NCBI GenBank assembly: GCA_034506315.1
Contig: JAPDPT010000029.1
Location: 1 to 41,082, forward strand
Source: a candidate division KSB1 bacterium
GTDB taxonomy: Bacteria > Zhuqueibacterota > Zhuqueibacteria > Oleimicrobiales > Geothermoviventaceae
DNA: 41,082 nucleotides
Direction: 5' to 3'
The translations under genes were made by a program, and so were the position numbers. The first letter of the stretch is position 1. The number at the start of each line of letters is the position of its first letter. Shown here one piece after another: positions 1-6,866 of this stretch. The notes beneath the pieces were generated by a model that worked only from the letters and a program-made list of their open reading frames with translations, searched no databases and was not told the DNA's origin.

Positions 1-1
1 G

Positions 2-286
2 ATCAGCCTGCTGCGTCAGAAGGGCCTTCACGTCTCGCCGAGTCCCTACGGCCTGCTTCACCGCCTGAAGATTTTTGCCCAGGGCTTTGACGTCTTCACC
101 CGGAACCGAGGGCCCTTGTGTGGCGATTACCCTGGCTATCGCGAAGGCGACTTCCCCGCGACCGAGGACGTCCACCGTCGCCTGATCTTTTTCCCCATGC
201 TCTCGGACCCCGTACCGGGAGCCGTGGAAAAGATCCTGGGCATCGTGCGAGACGCCGTGAGGGAGGCGCAGCTGCGGCTCCTGTGA
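2..286 (+). CDS. DegT/DnrJ/EryC1/StrS-type aminotransferase, C-terminal fragment
   Basis: This is an open frame entering from the left edge and ending at a TGA, giving the last 94 residues of a longer protein. The pattern of an aromatic/Pro segment (GDYPGYREGDFPATE), then RRLIFFPML, then a final amphipathic helix (AVEKILGIVRDAVREA) matches the C-terminal end of PLP-dependent DegT/DnrJ/EryC1/StrS sugar aminotransferases. These make amino sugars for glycans or other nucleotide-sugar pathways. The PLP lysine and the catalytic core lie outside the window, so the family call rests on the C-terminal pattern only. It is convergent with the DoxX gene. A small perfect hairpin (GTCGGC-TGA-GCCGAC, 351-365) lies between them but has no T-tract. 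Confidence 0.6.
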   Translation: MSLLRQKGLHVSPSPYGLLHRLKIFAQGFDVFTRNRGPLCGDYPGYREGDFPATEDVHRRLIFFPMLSDPVPGAVEKILGIVRDAVREAQLRLL

Positions 287-371
287 AGGATCGACGCCTG
301 GCGTGGCCTTCCGAGGGGCACGCTGCACGGTTCGGAGGCAGTCCCCGTTCGTCGGCTGAGCCGACACACGC

Positions 372-761
372 CTACCTGAATAAAGCGAAAGGCCACGGTC
401 GGGGCAAACCGAGTAGAGAAAGGAGGGCGCCGAGCAGCGCGAGATTCTTGGTGAAGTTGACCATCTCTATCATCCGGGCACCAGGGTCGGCCACGGCCCA
501 GAAGTTGTGCATCGTGAGAGTCACGGGAAGCAGGAAGAGAGCGAGCAGTGCAATTCCCACTTCCGGGCGAAAGGCAAGCAGCAGGCTGCTGCCGCCCAGG
601 ACAAGCAGGATACCCGTGATGACCACGGCGATCCCGGAGAACGGGATTCCCTTTGAGGCAGCGTAGCCAGCCATCGCCTTGTATCTCAGAAAGTGTCCCA
701 CTCCGTTGTAGATGAAGAACAGCCCAAACATCAGGCGGCCGATCAGATGCGCAACTTGCAT
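372..761 (-). CDS. DoxX family membrane protein
   Basis: This is a 129-residue protein with four predicted membrane helices. It opens with the DoxX-like segment LIGRLMFGLFFIYNGVGHF, continues with a Gly-rich second helix (VVITGILLVLGGSSLLLAF), and ends with the MHNFWA...NFTKNLALLGALL pattern typical of DoxX/SURF4-like proteins. An in-frame upstream ATG would give 164 residues. The ATG at 761 is preferred because AAAGGAGG stands just ahead of it and because the upstream extension is Arg-rich and unlike a membrane protein. The DoxX family is linked to redox and thiol metabolism in some bacteria, but the substrate here is unknown. It is transcribed toward the left edge and is not part of the mannan locus. 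Confidence 0.85.
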   Translation of the reverse strand: MQVAHLIGRLMFGLFFIYNGVGHFLRYKAMAGYAASKGIPFSGIAVVITGILLVLGGSSLLLAFRPEVGIALLALFLLPVTLTMHNFWAVADPGARMIEMVNFTKNLALLGALLSLLGLPRPWPFALFR

Positions 762-1415
762 TTCGGTCCTCCTTTCGTTCGCGCGCTTGTTTCGATCCTC
801 TCCTGCGGGACGCACGCCACCCGCCAGAACCCCAACTCTTTTCGGAAGGCCGGTCGAATATCCCACAGCGATTGTTTCTGTTGCTACCTGGCACGGGGCC
901 TTCCGTCGCGCTCTTACCGTTTCAGATTAACGCTTCCACCATCTGGAGAATTCCAGACTTCCCCGGCAACACGGAAGACCTGTGAGACTCGCCCGGGGGG
1001 GCCAGCCATCGGGCGAATCCTGGCACGCGAGGTTAGCCTTTCCCGCTTCATCGAAGGTCTGCTGGGGCCGAATGGCTGGCTTGGGATAGAGCCAGGAAGG
1101 CCCCCCTTACTCACGCTTCGGGAGGTAAGCTATCCTGAGGGCTCCAGAGCCTCTGGATGATCGAGGCTTCCCACGCCTGACGGGAGCATCCGCCAGCACG
1201 CTCGTTGCCCCGGGGACAGGTCGTGGAGCGACGGGGCTGGGCGGGACCCTCTACGGGCGGCTGGCCATGTACTTGCAGCTCGCAACTGTGAATGGTGCGG
1301 GACGGGGCCGGGCCATCCACATGTGATTCGAGCTCCGTCTGGCCCCATGCGTCGGCGGGAGGTTCCCTGGGGCACACAGAGCGACGCCCCCCGGGCGGGC
1401 CAGGTCCGGGTGCCG
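762..1415. other. Gene-poor stretch upstream of DoxX
   Basis: No convincing coding region was seen on either strand; the open frames are Arg/Pro/Ser-rich and lack ribosome sites. It contains a short perfect inverted repeat (TCTGGA-GAAT-TCCAGA, 942-957) about 180 bases upstream of the DoxX start, which could be a regulator site or chance. No clear sigma-70 promoter was identified for DoxX. Confidence 0.5.
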
Positions 1416-1689
1416 CTAAGGTATCTTGCGGAGCAGGAGCATGTACGAAATGCCCGGCTTCCTTCGATCGCCCTTGCCGGTGGCCAGCACGATCTCGTTC
1501 CGGCCGTCGTCTTCTGCGTCGCCGATCTCCACATCCCAACCGGCGTAGCTTTGGTCGACGGTGGCGATGATCTCGCCCACCCTGGCGCAAACGTGGCAAG
1601 CGCCGGTACTTCTTTCCATTTCGCAATGCGCACGGAGCTACGCGCAGAGCCAAAACCAGGGAAAGGGCCACTCGAATCTCTGCGCTCAT
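1416..1689 (-). pseudogene. Decayed short FG-GAP/VCBS-like secreted protein
   Basis: Reading leftward, an ATG at 1689 opens a frame with a signal-peptide-like start (MSAEIRVALSLVLALRVAPCA) that then degenerates into Arg-rich nonsense. A different frame, open from 1619 to the stop at 1416, encodes GWDVEIGDAEDDGRNEIVLA followed by TGKGD and a LLLRK end. That stretch has the Asp-rich calcium-loop look of an FG-GAP/VCBS beta-propeller blade. The two halves need at least one frameshift to be joined, and the product would be only about 90 residues, far shorter than a propeller. It reads as the remnant of a secreted FG-GAP protein that lost its middle. A sequencing frameshift would not explain the short length. 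Confidence 0.45.
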
Positions 1690-2391
1690 TTTGGTCTCCG
1701 GCGCCTCACAGTAGCGAAAGGTTCCCAGGCCCCTCCACGCGGCCGGTTGCCCGTTAGCGCCTCAGCTGCGGCTCCGGAAGAGGAAAGGCGGCAGGACTGC
1801 GATGGTAATGAGGAACGCCCGCGCGGCCCTGGTTTGCTTTCCTCAGACGGCCGCTACCGGGGAAACTCGTTCGTACGTGCCGGAAAGTAGCCGCGGTTTC
1901 GGTTCGGGTGCTGGCCCAGGCGGAGACCCCCAACGTGCCGGGGGCGTGCTGGGCCGCCCGAGGCTTTCTCGTTCCGTGCTCGTCGACCGCGGCTGGCAGT
2001 GAGGCTGAGCTGCGCGCCAAGGAGGTGGACCGACCTGTCCGATCCCGACGCTAAGAGCCTGAAGGAGAACGCTCGATCCTTTCCCGCGGCGGTATTCCGC
2101 CCGAGTTCGCGAAATCCTGCGCGTCCCGCTCGGGGATGAATCTCCGCGCGCGCCCTTCTCCAGGAAAGCGGGAATCTGAGGCGGAAACAATGGGCAAATA
2201 GGGATCAACACAACTTCCGGTTTCGGGACAGGGAAGTGGGCCGGTAGGTGGCCAAGTAGAACTCCCGGAGGTGAGCAATCCGTGGACTTTGGGACTGGCG
2301 GAGGCGCGTGGAGGCAGGCTGGCGCCCGGGGGTTGGCGGCGGAGGCGGGTTTGCTGGCCGGGCTGGTGAGGGTTCTGGGGTGCGGGGGAGG
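1690..2391. other. Non-coding stretch upstream of the LacI promoter
   Basis: About 700 bases with no supportable gene; open frames on both strands are low-complexity Pro/Arg/Ser translations. From about 2300 the + strand becomes strongly G-rich and ends in a G-quadruplex motif immediately upstream of the LacI promoter. Confidence 0.5.
2360..2388 (+). promoter_or_regulatory. G-quadruplex-forming motif upstream of the LacI promoter
   Basis: Four G-runs of 3, 3, 4 and 5 Gs are separated by loops of 7, 4 and 3 bases (positions 2360-2362, 2370-2372, 2377-2380, 2384-2388). This fits the usual G3+N1-7 definition. It ends 16 bases before the -35 box. Any effect on transcription is inference. Confidence 0.45.
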
Positions 2392-2404
2392 TGCGAAAAA
2401 GTTC

Positions 2405-2433
2405 TTGACAAGCTGAGGGGATTGTTCTATCTT
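2405..2433 (+). promoter_or_regulatory. Sigma-70-type promoter of the LacI-family gene
   Basis: A perfect -35 box TTGACA (2405-2410) is followed after a 17-base spacer by TATCTT (2428-2433). An A-tract (GCGAAAAA) sits just upstream of the -35. The expected start point (about 2440) falls inside the first operator. It may also feed the mannan genes, because no other good promoter was seen before the gene at 3761. Confidence 0.75.
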
Positions 2434-2437
2434 TGTC

Positions 2438-2453
2438 GCGAAATCGATTTCGC
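2438..2453. promoter_or_regulatory. LacI-type operator O1, perfect palindrome
   Basis: GCGAAATC|GATTTCGC is a perfect 16-base palindrome with a central CG, the usual architecture of LacI/GalR-family operators. It begins five bases after the -10 box and covers the expected transcription start, so a bound repressor would block initiation. The gene it controls encodes a LacI-family protein, which suggests autorepression. Confidence 0.75.
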
Positions 2454-2512
2454 CCACCTTCGGGATTCGGGCACGACTACCTCCGGAACCGAGGCGCTAC
2501 CCTCTCCCCAGG

Positions 2513-2528
2513 GCGAAATCGGTTTCGG
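2513..2528. promoter_or_regulatory. LacI-type operator O2
   Basis: GCGAAATC|GGTTTCGG repeats the left half of O1 exactly and the right half with two changes. The centre-to-centre distance to O1 is 75 bases, close to seven helical turns, which would place both sites on the same DNA face. It lies in the 5' leader, about 50 bases before the TTG start codon. Confidence 0.65.
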
Positions 2529-2576
2529 TCATCCGGTCGCAGGATCTACCCACGATAACACCGAAGGGAGCTTGCC

Positions 2577-3587
2577 TTGCCAAAGGACGGGCGGGTAACC
2601 ATCCGCGACCTGGCGCGTGCCGCCAACTGCTCCCAGGCGACGGTCTCCAAGGCCCTCAACGGGCGGGCGGACGTGAGCCCCGAGACCCGGGAACGAATCC
2701 TGCGCCTAGCCAAAGAGATGAACTACACGCCCCACGCCCTCGGCCGATCGTTGCGTCGCCGCGTGACCGAGAACGTGGGAGTGGTCTTCTACCGGGAAAC
2801 GCAGCCCCTCTCGGGAAACCCCTTCTACTCGCGCGTCCTCGAAGGAATTGAGGCCGAACTTGCGGTCCACGGCTACAATCTTGTCCTCCACTTGGTGCAA
2901 GGCGACGACGACATCCCCAAATTCGTCCGCGAGCAGCAAGTCGATGGTCTCATTCTCGTGGGGTCGATGAGCGACGCCTTCGTGGCTCGCATCAGCGCCA
3001 ACGACCTTCCGAAAGTTTTCGTTGACCCTCGAAAGTCTGTTTCGCACGCCAGCCAGGTCCTCATCGACAACGAGTACGGAGCCTTCATTGCCACGCAGTA
3101 CTTGATCCGCAAGGGGCACCGTCGCATTGGCTTCATCTCCGGCGACCTGGAGCGCTTGAGTTTCCGCCAGCGCTTCGAGGGGTACAAGCGCGCCCTGCAG
3201 CATCATGGGATCCCCCTCGACATGCGTCTTGTGCAGACGGGGGGACTGGAAAGCGGCTATGACCACGTGGCCAAACTCCTGGCCATGGAGGACAGGCCTA
3301 CGGCGATCTTCTCCGGAAACGACATCAACGCCATTTACGGCTATAAGGCCGTGCGCGACGCCGGGCTAGACATACCGGGGGATGTGAGCTTTGTCGGTTT
3401 CGACGACATCGAGCTGAGCAAGCTCACCGTACCTCCCCTCACCACTGTGCGCGTGTACAAGGAAGAGCTGGGATCGATCGCGGTCCGCCAGCTCATAGCA
3501 GCCATCGCCCATCCGGACCAGAAGCCCGCGACTGTGATCGTCCCCACCCGCCTGATAGAGCGCGAGTCGGTGCGGGAGTTGCCGTGA
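2577..3587 (+). CDS. LacI-family transcriptional regulator
   Basis: This 336-residue repressor has an N-terminal helix-turn-helix (residues about 7-30, VTIRDLARAANCSQATVSKA) and the hinge region of the family. A periplasmic-binding-protein-like sugar domain follows from about residue 60 (FYSRVLEGIEAEL; GHRRIGFISGD; GDVSFVGFDDIELS). The start is a TTG at 2577, supported by GAAGGGAG six bases upstream and by the immediate start of the helix-turn-helix. Two operators flank its leader, so it probably represses itself. As the only regulator next to the mannan genes it is the likely sensor of a mannan-derived sugar. No third copy of the operator was found upstream of 3761 or 6867, so control of the downstream genes would require read-through from its own promoter. 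The inducer is unknown. Confidence 0.92.
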   Translation: MPKDGRVTIRDLARAANCSQATVSKALNGRADVSPETRERILRLAKEMNYTPHALGRSLRRRVTENVGVVFYRETQPLSGNPFYSRVLEGIEAELAVHGYNLVLHLVQGDDDIPKFVREQQVDGLILVGSMSDAFVARISANDLPKVFVDPRKSVSHASQVLIDNEYGAFIATQYLIRKGHRRIGFISGDLERLSFRQRFEGYKRALQHHGIPLDMRLVQTGGLESGYDHVAKLLAMEDRPTAIFSGNDINAIYGYKAVRDAGLDIPGDVSFVGFDDIELSKLTVPPLTTVRVYKEELGSIAVRQLIAAIAHPDQKPATVIVPTRLIERESVRELP

Positions 3588-3760
3588 GCCAGAAGAGCGA
3601 GCGAGGGCACTGAATTCCAACCGTAGCGATCCAAAGCTTCGCACGACTGGGCGGCGAAAAAGTCGGACCAACTGAGGAGGGAGGTGATGGGCCTGTACAG
3701 TGAGGGGGATCTCCGTCTTCCCGGTGGCAGAGGGCGTCAGCAACAAGGGAGGTGAACAAG

Positions 3761-6712
3761 ATGCGATGGTGCAAAGTGGTGTGGATGGTGGCCGCTCCCC
3801 TGTTGGCCTTTGCGATGGCGGGGCAAGCCCAGGTGCTGGCGGATTTCGAGACGAACCTGGGCGGCTTTTACGACAACGGCTGGGGCACGGGTTTCGCCTC
3901 CGTCACCCGCGCCTCCGATCCCTCCGGACTTTCGGCAGGAGCCATGGCTCTCCTCTTCGACGGAACGCGGGGCGACAAGGGCGACGTTGAGGTGGATAAC
4001 GTCGACGCCAGCGGTGCGCAAATCGTGACCTTCTTCGTCTACCTGCCTCCAGACATCCCGGACTCGATCCAATTCAAGCTCTTTGCCCAGGACAACAAGA
4101 ACTGGGCGTGGACGGAGGTGAGCTGGTTTGCCTACCAGATTCCCAAGGGCGTGTGGTACCCGCTGGACTACGACATGGAGGCCATGCGGGTCAATCCGGC
4201 GGTGAACTTCGACCACAAGGCCAACAAGCTCGGCCGCCTAGGGATGGAGGTCAACCGGTTCTACGAGCACGACGCCGACGCCGGATGGTCCGGGACGATC
4301 TACGTGGACAACGTCTCCCTCCTGGGTGCCGAGCCCAGGGTGATCGGCAGCTTCGAGACGGGGACCGACGGATTCTATGATAACCGCTGGGGCACGGGCT
4401 TTACCAGTCTGGCCCGGGTCCCGGATCCCACAGGCTTGTCAGCCGGTTCCCTTGGCGTGACCTTCAGTGGGGCCGCGGGCGACAAAGGCGATTTCGAGGT
4501 GGACAATGTGGACGCCTCGGAATACCAGGTGGTGACCTTCTTCGTGTATTTGCCCTCGGACATTCCCGACTCCATCCAGTTTAAGCTATTTGCCCAAGAC
4601 AATCAGCACTGGGCATGGACGGAAGTAAGCTGGTTCGCTTACCAGATCCCCAAGGGGGTCTGGTATCCGCTGGATTACGATATGGAAGCCATGCGGCTTA
4701 AGTCGGGCGGAAGCTTCGACCACAAGGCCAATAAGCTCGGCCGACTGGGGATGGAGATCAATCGCTTCTTCGAGCACGACGCCGACGCGAACTGGTCCGG
4801 GACCATTTACATCGACAATGTCTCCTTGCTGAGCTCGCGGAAGGGTGCCCGCTGGGTGGCGGCGTCGTTCGAGAGGCAGTCCGGCGGAAGCCAGGGTTTT
4901 GCCAACACCGGCTGGGGTCCGGCTCTCCTCAGTGTCGGCTGGGCGCAGGATCCTACGGGTCGAAGTCTCGGGGTGATGAATACGACCTGGGACTTTACCA
5001 AGGGCGAAAAAGGGGCCTTCTCCAACGACAACGTGAGCATCTACTCGCAGCAGGCCGGTACCTATGCCTCCAAGGTCACGATCGACGTGTACATCCCGGA
5101 GGGGATGCCGCACGGGGCACAGGTCTCGATCTTTGCCATGGACCATCAGTCCTGGACCTGGACGGAGGACAAGTACTACATCACCGACTCCACCCTGACT
5201 CCAGGCCACTGGCATACCCTGACGTACGACGTCCTGAAGTACGTCAATTCCGGCGAGCTCAATCCGAACGTGACGCTCAGCATGGGGTGCCAGATCTATT
5301 ACTCGTCCCCGCCGAACTGGCAGGGGAACGTGTACTGGGATAACTTCACGCTCTGGGGCATTCCGGAGCCGGTTGGGGAGCTTGCGTCGCCACCGGTGCA
5401 GGTATCGGTGGACACGGTGGGTGCGGTAGTCCCCTATGTGGTGGCCACGATCCGGTGGGTGGACAACACGCTCGGCACGGAGACCTATAATGTGTACATG
5501 AGCCACTCTCCGATCACGGACCTGTCCGCCCCGGGTGTGGTGCGGATCGCCGACAGGATCCCCCACGGCACGGAGCAGTGGCGTCATCGGCCCTGGAGTC
5601 GCCAGCCTCAGATGGAGACCTTCTACTACGCCGTGACGGCCGTGGGTCCGGACGGCACCGAGACGGGCATTACGCAGCAGAATGTGGTGGGTCCGGTCAC
5701 GCTGCGGACAAGCCCGACCGTAAAGGCCGTCTACGTGCCGAACTTCCGTGACGTGTTTGTGCTGGATGGCCTGGACAACGAGTTTGAGCCGTATCGGCAG
5801 TACACCATCGTTCCCGAGACGGCCGGCGGCCCCGAGAGCGGCGCCTGGACCCCCCAGTCCACGGACATGAACTTCCGAGCCATCTTTGTGGTGGACGACG
5901 ACTACCTCTACATCTCGGCGGACGTCACCGATGACGACCTCCGTCGCACCCCTGGCCAGGCCTGGGAAGGGGATGCCCTCGAGTTCTACCTGGGCTTCTA
6001 TGATGCCCGTCTGGTGAGCGCCTACCACGGCTACCGCTCCGTGGGCACGGCGGGAACCGGCGACTGGCGGATCAGCTTCACCGCCTGGGGCACCACCCAG
6101 GTCAACGGCACCACCGAGACGACCATCCCGGGTGTGGAATGTACGGTGTACGAGAAGTTCACCGGCGACGGCTACATCATTGAAGCGCGGATCGCCGTGG
6201 ACTCGCTGGTGGGGCCTGAGGGCCTGCAGATCGTAGACGGCGCCATGATCCCGCTGCGCATTGACGGCACCGACATGGACCCCTCCTTCGGGGACACGCA
6301 GCGGACTCTCATCGTCCAGTTCGGTGGCTCGGGCGGAAACGTGGAAGACTGGCTGCGACCCGGCGCCTGGGGCTTTCTGGAAGTCTACAGTCCGACGGGT
6401 GTGGCCGACGCTCGACCTGCCGCTCCTACCCCGAAGGAGTTTTGCCTCTACGACAACTATCCGAACCCCTTCAACCCGTCCACCACTTTGCGCTATGACC
6501 TGCCCACCAAAGCCAAGGTCCTGCTCCAGATCTACGACCTGGCCGGCAGGCTCGTAAAGACGCTCGTCAACGAAGAGAAGGTTGCCGGCAGCTACCAGGT
6601 GAGCTGGGACGGGACCGATGAGGCCGGGCGCACGGTGGCAAGCGGGGTGTACTTCGCCCGCATGCAGGCGGCCGAGTATCAGCGTACGGCCAAGATGCTC
6701 CTGCTGAAGTGA
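3761..6712 (+). CDS. Secreted multi-CBM glycan-binding protein with T9SS-like sorting domain
   Basis: A 983-residue exported protein with no recognisable catalytic domain. In order: a signal peptide (to about residue 22); two near-identical modules of about 165 residues (about 26-192 and 195-362; three quarters identical by eye), each opening with an FET-type strand and ending IYxDNVSLL; a diverged third copy (about 365-535); an Fn3-like module (about 545-640); a CBM9-like domain (about 655-880, with DDDYLYISADVTDDDL and EGDALEFYLG); and a C-terminal sorting domain (about 894-983, YPNPFNPSTTLRYDL...GVYFARM). The repeats look like beta-jelly-roll carbohydrate-binding modules of the CBM4/11/27 type, and mannan binding is inferred from context. 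The ATG at 3761 is chosen over the GTG at 3752 because the GTG overlaps the AAGGGAGGTG ribosome site. It is probably a cell-surface mannan-capture protein. Confidence 0.8.
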   Translation: MRWCKVVWMVAAPLLAFAMAGQAQVLADFETNLGGFYDNGWGTGFASVTRASDPSGLSAGAMALLFDGTRGDKGDVEVDNVDASGAQIVTFFVYLPPDIPDSIQFKLFAQDNKNWAWTEVSWFAYQIPKGVWYPLDYDMEAMRVNPAVNFDHKANKLGRLGMEVNRFYEHDADAGWSGTIYVDNVSLLGAEPRVIGSFETGTDGFYDNRWGTGFTSLARVPDPTGLSAGSLGVTFSGAAGDKGDFEVDNVDASEYQVVTFFVYLPSDIPDSIQFKLFAQDNQHWAWTEVSWFAYQIPKGVWYPLDYDMEAMRLKSGGSFDHKANKLGRLGMEINRFFEHDADANWSGTIYIDNVSLLSSRKGARWVAASFERQSGGSQGFANTGWGPALLSVGWAQDPTGRSLGVMNTTWDFTKGEKGAFSNDNVSIYSQQAGTYASKVTIDVYIPEGMPHGAQVSIFAMDHQSWTWTEDKYYITDSTLTPGHWHTLTYDVLKYVNSGELNPNVTLSMGCQIYYSSPPNWQGNVYWDNFTLWGIPEPVGELASPPVQVSVDTVGAVVPYVVATIRWVDNTLGTETYNVYMSHSPITDLSAPGVVRIADRIPHGTEQWRHRPWSRQPQMETFYYAVTAVGPDGTETGITQQNVVGPVTLRTSPTVKAVYVPNFRDVFVLDGLDNEFEPYRQYTIVPETAGGPESGAWTPQSTDMNFRAIFVVDDDYLYISADVTDDDLRRTPGQAWEGDALEFYLGFYDARLVSAYHGYRSVGTAGTGDWRISFTAWGTTQVNGTTETTIPGVECTVYEKFTGDGYIIEARIAVDSLVGPEGLQIVDGAMIPLRIDGTDMDPSFGDTQRTLIVQFGGSGGNVEDWLRPGAWGFLEVYSPTGVADARPAAPTPKEFCLYDNYPNPFNPSTTLRYDLPTKAKVLLQIYDLAGRLVKTLVNEEKVAGSYQVSWDGTDEAGRTVASGVYFARMQAAEYQRTAKMLLLK

Positions 6713-6720
6713 TCGAGCGA

Positions 6721-6750
6721 GGTGCGGCGGGGTTCCGGCCCCGCCGCACC
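6721..6750 (+). terminator. Strong GC hairpin after the first mannan-locus gene
   Basis: A perfect 12-base stem (GGTGCGGCGGGG / CCCCGCCGCACC) with a 6-base loop lies 9 bases after the stop of the CBM protein. No U-tract follows directly, so it may be a weak or leaky terminator or an mRNA-stabilising hairpin that sets different levels for the first gene and the rest. Confidence 0.5.
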
Positions 6751-6866
6751 CCTATCATCCCTGGGGTGAGGCGAGCGACATCGTTTTTCCCTGTGGGGCG
6801 CCCCGGGGAGCAGCAGACTTTACCATCAAGACAGAGGACGACCAAAGTCTGGCGCGTGGAGGGGCG

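Noticed and set aside
3624-3645. Possible third LacI operator before the CBM-protein gene (GCGATCCAAAGCTTCGC)
   Set aside because: Only the outer four bases pair and the CGAAA/TTTCG half-sites are absent.
3654-3701. Possible promoter upstream of the CBM-protein gene (GCGAAAAAGTCGGACC)
   Set aside because: The -35 hexamer is poor and no -10 box lies at 16-18 bases; noted only as a partial copy of the promoter signature.
4586-6028. 480-codon open frame on the minus strand opposite the CBM protein
   Set aside because: His/Arg/Val-rich translation with no ribosome site or domain; it mirrors the GC-rich third positions of the real + strand gene.
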